From an uncultured Lachnospiraceae bacterium (GTDB lineage: Bacteria > Bacillota > Clostridia > Lachnospirales > Lachnospiraceae), in assembly GCA_947574135.1 (NCBI GenBank), contig CANPIM010000028.1, positions 1-43,754 on the forward strand: DNA of 43,754 nucleotides, read 5' to 3'. Below the pieces are notes generated by a model that saw nothing but the letters and a program-made list of their open reading frames with translations, was not told where the DNA came from and searched no databases. The stretch's first letter is position 1; every line of letters starts with the position of its first letter. This document shows, piece by piece, positions 8,412 through 17,928 of the stretch. A program made the position numbers and the translations under genes.

Positions 8412-9623
8412 ATGAAATATGTGGTAATATTGGGAGACGGCATGGCGGATGAGCCCCTTTTGGAGCTGGGGGGAAAGACGCCCCTGGAGTATGCCTCCAC
8501 GCCAGCCCTGGACGCCCTGGCGCCTGTCTCGGAGCTGGGGATGGCTCATACCATCCCTCAGGGCATGGCACCAGGAAGCGACACCGCGAATCTGGCCGTG
8601 CTGGGGTATGATCCGAAAAAATATTATACGGGACGTTCGCCCCTGGAGGCCTTAAGCATCGGCGTGGATATGGAGGCAGAGGATGTGGCTCTTCGCACCA
8701 ACCTGGTCACATTGACAGAGGAGGAGGGAAAGGCCTACCGAGAACAGAAAATGGTGGACCACAGCTCCGGTGAGATCTCCACAGAGGACGCGGCTGTTCT
8801 TTTGGAGGCAGTGAAAAAGGAGCTGGAGACAGAGTGCCTTCATTTTTATGTGGGAACCAGCTACCGGCATCTCCTTATCTGGAATCATGGAAAGATAGTG
8901 CCGGCCAAAGGGCCCCATGATATTCTGGAGCAGGAGATCGGTGCCTATCTTCCCAAGGAGGAGCTTCTCCTTGCCATGCAGGAAAAGAGCTATGAGATTT
9001 TAAAGAACCACCCCCTCAATCTGGAGCGGAAAAAGCAGGGCTTAAATCCGGCTAATTCCCTTTGGTTCTGGGGAGCGGGCACCCGGCCCATACTGACCTC
9101 GTTTTTGGAAAAAACTGGAAAGCGGGGAGCCATGATCTCGGCAGTGGATCTGCTTAAGGGCATTGCCGTGGGGGCTGGCATGGAAAATATTCTGGTGGAG
9201 GGAGCCAATGGTCAGCTTCACACCAATTATGAGGGGAAGGCAGACGCGGCCTGTGAGGCTCTGCTGAAAAGGGGCTGTGATTTTGTCTATGTTCACGTGG
9301 AGGCCCCTGACGAGATGGGACACCAGGGAAGCGTGGAGCGAAAGGTGCAGGCCATTGCGTATCTGGATCAGCGGGTGATCCGGCGGGTGAAGGAAACCAT
9401 GGATGCCTCCGGGGAGCCCTATCGAATGCTGGTGCTGCCGGATCATCCCACCCCTATTCGGGTGCGGACCCATACGGCGGATCCGGTGCCCTATCTGCTC
9501 TATGACAGTAGGATTTCCCGGGAGGGACGGCCCTTTTATAACGAGGCAGAGGCTGAAAAAACCGGGATAGATTTGCCGGAGGGCTTTCGGCTGCTAGAGA
9601 GGCTTTTTGCAGAACAGGCCTAG
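8412..9623 (+). CDS. ApgM-type cofactor-independent phosphoglycerate mutase homologue, proposed homoserine kinase
   Basis: A 403-residue member of the alkaline phosphatase superfamily. Start ATG 8412 gives MKYVVILGDGMAD, the metal-binding N-terminus; an earlier in-frame start would overlap hom by 80 nt. The phosphoryl-accepting serine lies in APGSDTANLAVLGYD, followed by YTGRSPLEA. Metal ligands appear in the C-terminal EAPDEMGHQG and VLPDHPTP stretches. By sequence it is an archaeal-type phosphoglycerate mutase, but this subfamily has been proposed to act as homoserine kinase because it sits with hom/thr genes. That is the case here: hom is 4 bp upstream, lysC follows, and no classical thrB is in the window. 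Confidence 0.85.
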   Translation: MKYVVILGDGMADEPLLELGGKTPLEYASTPALDALAPVSELGMAHTIPQGMAPGSDTANLAVLGYDPKKYYTGRSPLEALSIGVDMEAEDVALRTNLVTLTEEEGKAYREQKMVDHSSGEISTEDAAVLLEAVKKELETECLHFYVGTSYRHLLIWNHGKIVPAKGPHDILEQEIGAYLPKEELLLAMQEKSYEILKNHPLNLERKKQGLNPANSLWFWGAGTRPILTSFLEKTGKRGAMISAVDLLKGIAVGAGMENILVEGANGQLHTNYEGKADAACEALLKRGCDFVYVHVEAPDEMGHQGSVERKVQAIAYLDQRVIRRVKETMDASGEPYRMLVLPDHPTPIRVRTHTADPVPYLLYDSRISREGRPFYNEAEAEKTGIDLPEGFRLLERLFAEQA

Positions 9624-9725
9624 GAGAGAGACCGCATCATTTGCAGGCGGGCCAGAGGGCAGTCAGAGAACAAGGACCTTCGAAGCCGGAAAAGCTTTGG
9701 GAGGAAAAGAGGAGAAAACAAGAAA

Positions 9726-10934
9726 ATGTTGATTGTGAAAAAATTTGGTGGCACATCGGTGGGCGACAAGGAGCGGATTTTCAATGTGGCCAGAAGATGT
9801 GTGGAGGATTACAAAAAGGGAAACGACGTGATCGTGGTTCTTTCCGCCATGGGAAAAACCACGGATGAGCTGATTGCAAAGGCTGTGGACATCAATCCCA
9901 ATCCCCCTAAGCGGGAGCTGGATATGCTTTTAACCACCGGCGAGCAGGTTTCGGTGGCTTTGATGGCCATGGCTATAGATTCCATGGGAGTTCCTGTGGT
10001 GTCCTTAAATGCCTTTCAGGTGTCCATGCACACCACCCGGGTGTATGGAAATGCCCGTTTAAAGAGAATTGACACGGATCGGATTATGCATGAGCTGGAG
10101 ATTCGCCGCATTGTGATTGTGACAGGCTTCCAGGGAGTGAATAAATATGACAACTATACCACCCTGGGACGGGGCGGCTCCGATACCACGGCAGTGGCTC
10201 TGGCGGCGGCTCTTCATGCGGATGCCTGCGAGATTTACACGGATGTGGACGGGGTGTACACGGCAGATCCCAGGATTGTGCCAAAGGCCCGGAAGCTTAA
10301 GGAAATCACCTACGACGAGATGCTGGATCTGGCCACTCTGGGAGCCGGAGTGCTGCACAACCGCTCGGTGGAGATGGCAAAGAAATATGGCGTACAGCTG
10401 GTGGTAAGATCAAGCTTAAATGATAATGAAGGGACTGTCTTAAAGGAGGAAACAAGCGTGGAAAGAATGTTAATCAGCGGTGTGGCGCTGGATCGAAATA
10501 CAGCCAGAATTTCAGTGATCGGATTGAAGGATCAGCCGGGTATGGCCTTTAAGCTCTTCAATCTTTTGGCAAAGGACAATATCAATGTAGATGTGATTTT
10601 GCAGTCCATCGGACGGGAGAACAGCAAGGATATTTCCTTTACGGTAGCCAGAGACGAGGCAGACCAGGCAGTGGAGATTCTTACAAGAAATATGAGCCGG
10701 GTGGGCGCCTCCAGTATTTCCTGCAATAAGGAAGTGGCCAAGGTATCCATCGTGGGCGCAGGTATGATGTCTAATCCCGGCGTGGCGGCCAAGATGTTTG
10801 AGGCTCTTTATAACGAGAATATTAATATCAATATGATTTCCACCTCGGAGATCCGGGTGACCGTGCTGATTCATGAAAAGGATGCGGAGCGGGCCATGAA
10901 TGCAGTACATGACGCCTTTGGACTGGAGGAATAA
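9726..10934 (+). CDS. lysC: Aspartate kinase (single-polypeptide, two ACT domains)
   Basis: Phosphorylates aspartate, the first step to lysine, threonine and methionine. The 402-residue protein begins KKFGGTSVGD (residues 5-14). It has TTGEQVSVALMA, RGGSDTTAVALAAAL and DVDGVYTADPRIV from the amino acid kinase domain, then two C-terminal ACT domains (ISVIGLKDQPGMAFKLFNLLA and VSIVGAGMMSNPGVAAKMFEAL) that confer feedback inhibition in relatives. The start ATG is preceded by GGAGGAAAAGAGGAG. It is 102 bp after the apgM-like gene, a gap without a clear terminator, so it is probably in the same unit. A hairpin follows at 10964-11007. Confidence 0.97.
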   Translation: MLIVKKFGGTSVGDKERIFNVARRCVEDYKKGNDVIVVLSAMGKTTDELIAKAVDINPNPPKRELDMLLTTGEQVSVALMAMAIDSMGVPVVSLNAFQVSMHTTRVYGNARLKRIDTDRIMHELEIRRIVIVTGFQGVNKYDNYTTLGRGGSDTTAVALAAALHADACEIYTDVDGVYTADPRIVPKARKLKEITYDEMLDLATLGAGVLHNRSVEMAKKYGVQLVVRSSLNDNEGTVLKEETSVERMLISGVALDRNTARISVIGLKDQPGMAFKLFNLLAKDNINVDVILQSIGRENSKDISFTVARDEADQAVEILTRNMSRVGASSISCNKEVAKVSIVGAGMMSNPGVAAKMFEALYNENININMISTSEIRVTVLIHEKDAERAMNAVHDAFGLEE

Positions 10935-10963
10935 TTCCGGCCAAGAGTGCGTGTGTGGGAAGG

Positions 10964-11007
10964 AGCGGGGGCTGGCAGGCTGATTTTACAGACCTGCGGC
11001 CCCCGCT
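10964..11007 (+). terminator. GC-rich hairpin after lysC, weak terminator candidate
   Basis: AGCGGGGGC (10964-10972) pairs perfectly with GCCCCCGCT (10999-11007), and GCAGG/CCTGC pairs inside. Only TTCTT follows, so intrinsic termination would be inefficient. Confidence 0.55.
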
Positions 11008-11061
11008 TCTTGGATAATGGCCAGGGAATGGTGACAGGATGATAAAGGAGTTTCTGGAAGA

Positions 11062-12858
11062 TTGAAAAAATTTATTAGAAAATGGAGCAGGCAAAACTTT
11101 TCCCGGCAGATCACGGTGGTCTATACGGCCATTGTGGTGACCATGGTTCTGTGCATTATGGGATTTACCATGCTGTATCTCACCCGGATCATGGAAAACA
11201 AAATTCTGGATCTGTTTGAAAATGCCCTGCATCAGACAGCCCTGAACCTAAGCACTACCCTGGAGGCCTACAACAGCTCTCTGAATCAGGTGATTGTGGA
11301 GCAGGAATTTTTGGAAGCAGTGGACGGGTATGAAACGGCATATGGGTATGCAGAGCAGGAGCTGCGGCTGCAGCTGTGGGACAGTCTGCAAACCTATCAA
11401 TCCTACCAGCCCAAGGTGCGGTGTATGGTGGTCCGGACCGAGGGTGGGAAGGTGTTCAGCGTTGACCGGCTGGATGAGGAATCCTTGTATCAGGCGCCGC
11501 CACAGCTATATCAGGAGTATTTTACCAAATCCCAGCCCGGGGAAGAGACGGAACGCAGGCTTCTCTGGATCGGGACAGAGTATCTGGACCGGAAGGGGAC
11601 CAGCGATTACTATGTTTTTACATTGAAAAGACCTCTGTATAACTGGTATAATAACCGGTATGTGGGAGAGCTTTACATGGGCATTGACGAGGAGGTCTTG
11701 GTTGGCATTGAGCAGGAGGCTAAGACTGCCCAGTCCAGGGACCTTTTTTTGATAGATGAGAGTAATCGCATCGTCTCCCATGAGAAAAAGGCCTATATTG
11801 GGCAGGATGCTGCGGAGCTTTTTGACTGGAGCTGTGAGGATCATGAGAAGAAGTTGTTTCTGGGCAGCAATTATGAGATTATCCGCACGGATCGGGTGGA
11901 GGGCAGCGGCTGGTATCTGGTCAGTGTGCTGGATCGCCAGGATGTATTCCGGCAGATGAGCAGCTTTTACATGCTTCTCATCGTCTTAACCATTGCCCTG
12001 GTGATTGTGGCTATGTTTCTCATTACCTATATGTCCCGGCGGCTGTCAGATGCGGCCCGGCAGATTGTAAATGCCATGGAGGACATTGAGGAGGGAGAGA
12101 TGACGGCCCGGGCGGCCCTGGATGAGGAGGATCAGAATGAGTTTACCCGGATTGCCGCCCAGTTTAACAGTATGATGAACCGGATCAATGAGCAGGTGGA
12201 GCTGATACGGGAATCCGGACAAAAGGAGAAGGAGGCGGAGCTGGCAGCCCTGGAGGCCCAGATCAACCCCCATTTTATTTATAATACCCTGGATTCCATC
12301 AACTGGATGGCGATTGAGAACCAGGAGTATGAGATCAGCGAAATGCTCAGCGAGTTTGCCCAGATTCTCCGCTATCAGATTCGAAAAAGTACCAAGTTGG
12401 TGAGCATAGGGGAGGAGCTTTCCTATCTGGAGAAGTATCTCCATTTGCAGAAAATGCGTTTTTCCGATACCTTTGAATACCAAATTACCTGCGAGGCAGG
12501 GGCCGGCGGGGTGCGGATTCACAAGATGCTTTTTCAGCCTCTCATTGAGAATGCGGTGGTCCATGCTTTTGAAAATATTGATTACGGCGGCTATCTCAAG
12601 GTGGCCGTTGAGACCAGGGAGCAGGGATGGATTTGCTTTGTTATATCGGATAACGGAGTGGGAATGGAGGAGGAAAAGATAAGGCTGCTTTTCTATGACA
12701 GAAGGGGCAGAGAGGGAAGCATCGGAATCCCCAATGTAATGGCCAGGCTGGATGCCTATTATGGAGAGAATTACCGGATTGAGGTTGTCAGCAAAAAAGA
12801 GGAGGGGACTACCATCCGGGTGTGGATTCCGGGAGAAGAGACAGGGAATGCAGGGTAA
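11062..12858 (+). CDS. Sensor histidine kinase, YesM type (HisKA_7TM-lacking, His_kinase/HATPase)
   Basis: A 598-residue membrane kinase starting at TTG 11062, with AAAGGAG ending 11 bp upstream. It has a transmembrane helix at about residues 15-38, a ~260-residue extracellular sensing region, a second helix at about 300-322, a HAMP linker with a coiled coil (EEGEMTARAALDEED...), the His_kinase motif ALEAQINPHFIYNTLDS with phosphoacceptor His404, and an HATPase domain (PLIENAVVHAFE; SDNGVGM). YesM/LytS-type kinases usually pair with an AraC-type regulator to control adjacent sugar ABC importers; the regulator follows 12 bp downstream. The ligand is probably a glycan fragment or a ligand-bound binding protein (inference). 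Confidence 0.95.
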   Translation: MKKFIRKWSRQNFSRQITVVYTAIVVTMVLCIMGFTMLYLTRIMENKILDLFENALHQTALNLSTTLEAYNSSLNQVIVEQEFLEAVDGYETAYGYAEQELRLQLWDSLQTYQSYQPKVRCMVVRTEGGKVFSVDRLDEESLYQAPPQLYQEYFTKSQPGEETERRLLWIGTEYLDRKGTSDYYVFTLKRPLYNWYNNRYVGELYMGIDEEVLVGIEQEAKTAQSRDLFLIDESNRIVSHEKKAYIGQDAAELFDWSCEDHEKKLFLGSNYEIIRTDRVEGSGWYLVSVLDRQDVFRQMSSFYMLLIVLTIALVIVAMFLITYMSRRLSDAARQIVNAMEDIEEGEMTARAALDEEDQNEFTRIAAQFNSMMNRINEQVELIRESGQKEKEAELAALEAQINPHFIYNTLDSINWMAIENQEYEISEMLSEFAQILRYQIRKSTKLVSIGEELSYLEKYLHLQKMRFSDTFEYQITCEAGAGGVRIHKMLFQPLIENAVVHAFENIDYGGYLKVAVETREQGWICFVISDNGVGMEEEKIRLLFYDRRGREGSIGIPNVMARLDAYYGENYRIEVVSKKEEGTTIRVWIPGEETGNAG

Positions 12859-12870
12859 GGGGGAATAAGA

Positions 12871-14388
12871 TTGCGTATCGTGATCGTGGAGGATGAGAAA
12901 AAGACGCTGCATGGGATTGTGTCCCTGTGCCGGCAGATGGGGGAGGAGTATGAGGTGGCGGGCTGGGCCAGAAACGGAGAGGAAGGCTGCCGGCTGGTTC
13001 ATGAGATGTCTCCGGATGTGGTACTGACTGATGTGCGGATGCCCTTAAAGAGTGGCCTGGAGATGATTCAACAGCTGGTGGGGGAGGGCTGCAAATCCAA
13101 GTTTATAATATTAAGCGGCTTTGCAGAGTTTGAGTTTGCCCAGGAGGCTATGAAGCTTGGCAGCGTGGATTATCTTTTAAAGCCCATTACCCGGGATGCT
13201 CTGCGAAAGTCGCTGGAGCATGTGCGGGAGATGCTTAAGGAGGATACCTCCCGGAATAATCTCACCCGCCTGACGGAGGAGGAGCTGCTGACCCGGCTCA
13301 TGAATACGGAGGATGCCTTTGGGGAGGAATTTTTAAGGGAGCTACAGCAGAGAAAAGGAAAAGCCTCCTGCCTGGTGGCCGTGCTTCGGAGTGATACCAG
13401 AATCCGTTCCTCTGATTTGGAGGAAGTACGACAGCTGATCTCCGGAGACCGGGAGGAGAAAGATTTTAGCTTCGGCTTCTCGGAGACCAGAAGGGAGATT
13501 TGCATCCTGCTTTGGGGCAGGGGGAAGGAGGTCCTTTTTCGTCTTGCCATGCTTATGGAGGAAATCCGCAAAAGGACTCGGACCCGGTTTGTCTGTGCCT
13601 GTTCTTCCATGGAGGAGCTGGAGAGACTTCCGGAGGCCATCCGGAGGACCAGTGAGCTGTGCAACTGGAATTTGTCTCTGGAATGCCCGGACATTGTCCA
13701 GGAGAGCACCGTCAAAGCTCTCTCCTGTGAGAAGCTGATTTATCCCACCTATATTGAGCGGCGGCTTGCGGAAAAAATTTACAGCGGAAAGACCGAGGAT
13801 ATCTCGACGGAAATCCAGGAGTTTACCCGGTATCTGCGGGAAAAAACCTATGACTACCGGGATATTCGGGAGGCAATTCTCTGTCTCATGGTATCTGTGC
13901 TGTACGCTATCCGACAGGCAAATTATGGGGTGTATGATGAGATCAATCATCTGAATGTATTGGACTGGATCAAAGACAAGGTATTCCTGTCCTCCATTAC
14001 CCAAATGCTGTTAAATATGGTGGGCGAGCTGGAGCGGTATCAGAAAAATCTGCAGCAGGGCAGCCATCCCCTGGTAAAAAAGGCCCTGAAGCTTATTGAG
14101 AATGATTATAAGCGGGATATAACGGTGGATGAGGTGGCCGGAATGCTAAAGATTACGCCGGAGTATCTGAGCACACTGTTTACCAAGGAGTTGGGGGTGA
14201 AATTTACAGTTTACTGCACCCAGAAGCGGGTGAATTATGCCAAAGAGCTGTTTCATACCCGGCAAAATATCAAGGCCTATGAGGTTGCAAAGGAATGTGG
14301 CTATGCGGATGTGAAATATTTTTGCAAGGTGTTTAAAAAATATACGGGGAAAAGCCCCAGTGAATACCAGCATTCCTTTCATGTATAA
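12871..14388 (+). CDS. Response regulator, YesN type (receiver + AraC helix-turn-helix)
   Basis: A 505-residue regulator starting at TTG 12871 behind GGGGGAATA. The N-terminal receiver has the acidic pair ED at residues 7-8, phosphoacceptor Asp54 (VVLTDVRMP) and KPI near residue 107. The middle ~250 residues are a variable linker. The last ~100 residues carry two AraC-type HTH motifs (ITVDEVAGMLKITPEYLSTLFTKELG; VAKECGYADVKYFCKVFKKYTGKSPSEY). It should bind upstream of the following ABC/glycosidase genes. A terminator directly follows, so the kinase-regulator pair is transcribed separately from its targets. Confidence 0.95.
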   Translation: MRIVIVEDEKKTLHGIVSLCRQMGEEYEVAGWARNGEEGCRLVHEMSPDVVLTDVRMPLKSGLEMIQQLVGEGCKSKFIILSGFAEFEFAQEAMKLGSVDYLLKPITRDALRKSLEHVREMLKEDTSRNNLTRLTEEELLTRLMNTEDAFGEEFLRELQQRKGKASCLVAVLRSDTRIRSSDLEEVRQLISGDREEKDFSFGFSETRREICILLWGRGKEVLFRLAMLMEEIRKRTRTRFVCACSSMEELERLPEAIRRTSELCNWNLSLECPDIVQESTVKALSCEKLIYPTYIERRLAEKIYSGKTEDISTEIQEFTRYLREKTYDYRDIREAILCLMVSVLYAIRQANYGVYDEINHLNVLDWIKDKVFLSSITQMLLNMVGELERYQKNLQQGSHPLVKKALKLIENDYKRDITVDEVAGMLKITPEYLSTLFTKELGVKFTVYCTQKRVNYAKELFHTRQNIKAYEVAKECGYADVKYFCKVFKKYTGKSPSEYQHSFHV

Positions 14389-14404
14389 AGAGAGGAGACA
14401 GGAG

Positions 14405-14436
14405 AAAGACTTTCCATTGTGTGGAAGGTCTTTTTT
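14405..14436 (+). terminator. Intrinsic terminator after the two-component system
   Basis: AAAGACTTTCC (14405-14415) pairs with GGAAGGTCTTT (14423-14433) with one wobble, and a run of six Ts starts at 14431. Confidence 0.88.
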
Positions 14437-14552
14437 GCTTTTGTAAAAAAGTAAGTTTAGTTTTTGACCCCCTTTTTAGATTTGTCAAATTTACAGGGAA
14501 AAGGGGCCAATGGTATGCTATTACTGTGCAAAGGCAGTGGTGGAGGAATTTT

Positions 14553-15797
14553 ATGAGATGGAAAAGGGTGTTTTGTTGTGCTGCGGCTGCTGTGGTAGGG
14601 ATTGTTTTTTGGATAAGTTTTTATGGACAGGAAAGGGAGTGGACAGAAGAGGCAGACCTGGAAGAGCAGGAAAAGGAAAAGATTTCCTTGCTCTTAACAT
14701 ATCCGCGTGACAGAGGGATGATTTATCAGTGTATTGAGGATTTTACGGCCGAAACCGGGATTGGGGTAGAAATCCAGTATATACCTCTCATGGATTCCAG
14801 AAAACAGATTAACATGATGATAATCAGCGATGAGCTGCCAGATGTAATGGATGTGGATAACACGGATACTGCCACTTATGCACAGATAGGAATCTTGGCA
14901 GATTTAACTGACAGGGTAGAGAATGAGATAGAGGTGGAGCAATATTATGCGGGAAGCTTAGGACAAAATATTTATGAGGGGAGATATTACGGCCTTCCCT
15001 TTACCACCAACACTCTGGGGATGTATTACAATAAGGATTTGCTGAGACAGGCCGGCGTGGAAAGCGTGCCTCAAACCTGGGAAGAGCTTTTGAGCGCCGG
15101 GGAGAAGCTAAAGGATATCGGCGTATATTGTTTTGGGGTTTCCGGAAGCGTTATGAAAGCTTCAGACACCACCTTTCAAATGTGGCCTATTATCTGGAGC
15201 GCAGGGTCAGACTGGGATCGGCTGGATTCCCCAGGGACGGTAGAAGCTTTGGAGTTTTATAAAACATTGGTGGATAACGGGTACATGAGCGCTGAGGTGG
15301 TCAATTATAGTGCAAATGACAATACCAATCAGTTTATTGCAGGAAAGACGGCCATGGTGATTGAGGGTTCCTGGAAATTGGGACAGGTTCAGGAACAGGC
15401 AGATTTTGAATTTGGGATTGCCAGGATTCCCAAAGGTCCCAAGGGGTTTCAAAATGTGCTGGGCGGACATAATTTTGCCATCGTAGATAATGAAAAGGTG
15501 GATTTAAGCTGGGAGTTTGTTAAGTATATGAACCGACCGGATGTAATGCAGAAATATAGCGAAGCAGATAATTATATCCCAGCCAGAAAAGATGTAACAC
15601 AGGCCTCTGAATATTTTCAGACAGAGCCTATCTGCTATTTTGCAAAGATGATAGAGCAGACGCAACCCATGCCAAAAGAGAAATACTTACAGATCAGCGA
15701 TATTATGGTCCGTATGTGGCAGTCTGTGGTACGGGATGGAGAAAAGCCTGCGATTGCAGCCGCAGAAGCGGGAAAAGAAGTAAGAGAACTACAGTAG
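14553..15797 (+). CDS. Extracellular solute-binding protein, sugar type (family 1), N-terminally anchored
   Basis: A 414-residue ABC binding protein. I start at ATG 14553 because TGGAGGA stands 6 bp upstream and the signal region begins there; an in-frame GTG start at 14421 overlaps the terminator. The N-terminus MRWKRVF plus a hydrophobic stretch to about residue 25 lacks a lipobox cysteine after the core, so it is either an uncleaved membrane anchor or an unusual signal. The rest matches sugar binding proteins (LPDVMDVDNTDTATYAQIGILADLT; YYGLPFTTNTLGMYYNKDLLRQAG; FIAGKTAMVIEGSW). It is the first of two binding proteins in the locus. Codon usage is more AT-rich than the two-component genes before it. 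Confidence 0.88.
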   Translation: MRWKRVFCCAAAAVVGIVFWISFYGQEREWTEEADLEEQEKEKISLLLTYPRDRGMIYQCIEDFTAETGIGVEIQYIPLMDSRKQINMMIISDELPDVMDVDNTDTATYAQIGILADLTDRVENEIEVEQYYAGSLGQNIYEGRYYGLPFTTNTLGMYYNKDLLRQAGVESVPQTWEELLSAGEKLKDIGVYCFGVSGSVMKASDTTFQMWPIIWSAGSDWDRLDSPGTVEALEFYKTLVDNGYMSAEVVNYSANDNTNQFIAGKTAMVIEGSWKLGQVQEQADFEFGIARIPKGPKGFQNVLGGHNFAIVDNEKVDLSWEFVKYMNRPDVMQKYSEADNYIPARKDVTQASEYFQTEPICYFAKMIEQTQPMPKEKYLQISDIMVRMWQSVVRDGEKPAIAAAEAGKEVRELQ

Positions 15798-15825
15798 AAA
15801 AAGCAAAGAAGGGGTGAAAACAGGG

Positions 15826-17919
15826 ATGAAAGATGTAGCAGAGAAAAGGGCGGAACTTGTTTGTTGGAAAAATTTTAAAATTTCGGGAGGATTTTGGGAG
15901 GAAAGACAAAGACAGAACCGGGAGGTAACACTGCCAACAATCTATGAGTTTTTTAAGGATACAGGCCGGATGGACTGTATGAAGGGACTTTACACGCCGG
16001 ATCCCACGGGGAAAGATGTGCTTTTGGATCGGGCGAACGGAAAAGAAGAGGGAATCTTTCTACCTGGCGGAGAGATTATTTCTTTCCAGCTGTCGCAGCT
16101 AAATGGAGAAGAGCTGGAGATTACCCCTGGTTTGGTTCCACGTCCGCACCCCTATTGGGACTCGGATGTGGCGAAATGGATTGAAGGGGCTTCCTACGGG
16201 CTGTTTCATGAGGCAAACCCGGAGGTGGAGGCGGTGATTGACCGGATTATCGAGGATTATGAAAAGCTTCAGCAGGAGGACGGCTATGTAAACACTTATT
16301 TTACCTTTGTGGAGCCGGGCAAACGATTTACCAATATTCATGAAAAGCATGAGCTATACTGTGCGGGACATATGACAGAGGCCGCGGTGGCATACTATGA
16401 GGCTACGGGAAAGGACCGGTATCTGAAGCTGATGTGCCGTTATATTGATTACATAGATCGTGTCATAGGACCGGAGGAGGGAAAGCTTCACGCCTATCCG
16501 GGGCATCAGGAGCTGGAGCTTGCACTGATAAAGCTGTATAAGGTTACGGGGGAAAAACGATATTTGAGGCTAGCGGAATATTTTATCAATGAGAGAGGAA
16601 AACAGCCTTATTATTTTGATATAGAATGTGCCAGAGAGGGGCGCAATCCAAACCGTCCGTCAGGAAAAGGGTTTGGGCGCCGGGATGAAATACCCAAGTG
16701 GCCCTACGCACATTTTCAGGCACATTTGCCGGTGCGGCAGCAGAAGGAAGCGGTGGGGCATGCAGTACGTCTTATGTATCAGTGCTGTGGCATGGCAGAT
16801 GTGGCAGCATACACAGAGGATGAGAGCTTAAAGAAAGCCTGCGATGATTTATGGAATAACATTACGCTGGAAAAAATGTACGTGACCGGGGGAATAGGAG
16901 CAGAATCCTATGGAGAGCGTTTTTCCTTTTCCTATCAGCTGCCCAATGAGCAGGCCTATAATGAGACCTGCGCGGCCATTGGACTGGCCATGTGGGCTGC
17001 ACGTATGCTGCAGCTTGAAAACCACAGAAAATATGCGGATATACTGGAACGGGCTTTATACAACGGAGTTATCAGTGGAGTATCACGGGATGGAAAGAAA
17101 TTTTTCTACGCAAATCATCTGGAATGCATGCCAGCTGTGTATGAGGATCGGGTAGAACGTCAGACCAGAATGTTTCCTGTGCGGCAGGGGGATTTCCCGG
17201 TTAGCTGCTGCCCGCCGAACCTGGCCCGCTTTACGGAATCCATTACCGGATATGCTATGACGCAAAAGGGGACGACCTTATACCTTCACCTTTATATGGA
17301 TATGGAAGGGACCATCCAGGTGGCCGGACAGGAGGTAGGGGTTGTGCTACATACGGCATATCCCTATGACGGAAAAATTTTATTGCAAATAACACCACAG
17401 GAGGAAGAGGTAAGCCTAACCCTTGCACTGCGGATTCCGCAGTGGAGCCACGGGTACGAAGTGAAATGTAACGGACAGATTCTGTCCTGTCAGATGGAGC
17501 AGGATGGGTATGTCTATCTGGACAGAAGCTGGACCTCTGGAGATCAGATAGAGCTGGAGCTGGATATGCGGCCTCTTTTGCTGGAGGCCAATCCCAAGGT
17601 ACGTATGGACTGCGGAAAGGTGGCGGTTCAGTGTGGTCCCTTTATCTACTGCCTGGAAGAGGAGGACAACGGGACAGAGCTATTTGATATTTGTCTGGAT
17701 GCGGACAGCAAAATGGAAATGAGCTTTGATCCGCAGCTATTGGGAGGAATTCCTTGCATTTTGATTCAGGCAAAGCGCAGGGCAAAGGAAAAATGGCAGG
17801 GAGCCTTATATCGGGAGGCGGGAAGCTCTTATGAGAGTTGCACGGTTAAGGCTATCCCTTATTACCTTTGGAGTAATCGCAGGATTGGCGAAATGGCAGT
17901 GTGGCTTTGCTGTAGATAG
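15826..17919 (+). CDS. GH127 family protein, probable beta-L-arabinofuranosidase
   Basis: A 697-residue, apparently cytoplasmic glycoside hydrolase without signal peptide. ATG 15826 is preceded by GAAGGGGTG at good distance; an in-frame GTG at 15814 is an alternative. The zinc-thiolate catalytic set of GH127 is visible: Glu364 (GERF), Glu380 and Cys382 in NETCAAIG, and Cys461-Cys462 in VSCCPPNLARF, with spacings close to those of Bifidobacterium HypBA1 (Glu322, Glu338, Cys340, Cys417, Cys418). The family removes beta-L-arabinofuranose from hydroxyproline-linked or other plant arabinosides; some members act on other sugars. Location within the ABC transporter operon suggests it trims the imported oligosaccharide. 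Confidence 0.92.
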   Translation: MKDVAEKRAELVCWKNFKISGGFWEERQRQNREVTLPTIYEFFKDTGRMDCMKGLYTPDPTGKDVLLDRANGKEEGIFLPGGEIISFQLSQLNGEELEITPGLVPRPHPYWDSDVAKWIEGASYGLFHEANPEVEAVIDRIIEDYEKLQQEDGYVNTYFTFVEPGKRFTNIHEKHELYCAGHMTEAAVAYYEATGKDRYLKLMCRYIDYIDRVIGPEEGKLHAYPGHQELELALIKLYKVTGEKRYLRLAEYFINERGKQPYYFDIECAREGRNPNRPSGKGFGRRDEIPKWPYAHFQAHLPVRQQKEAVGHAVRLMYQCCGMADVAAYTEDESLKKACDDLWNNITLEKMYVTGGIGAESYGERFSFSYQLPNEQAYNETCAAIGLAMWAARMLQLENHRKYADILERALYNGVISGVSRDGKKFFYANHLECMPAVYEDRVERQTRMFPVRQGDFPVSCCPPNLARFTESITGYAMTQKGTTLYLHLYMDMEGTIQVAGQEVGVVLHTAYPYDGKILLQITPQEEEVSLTLALRIPQWSHGYEVKCNGQILSCQMEQDGYVYLDRSWTSGDQIELELDMRPLLLEANPKVRMDCGKVAVQCGPFIYCLEEEDNGTELFDICLDADSKMEMSFDPQLLGGIPCILIQAKRRAKEKWQGALYREAGSSYESCTVKAIPYYLWSNRRIGEMAVWLCCR

Positions 17920-17928
17920 GAGGGAACA

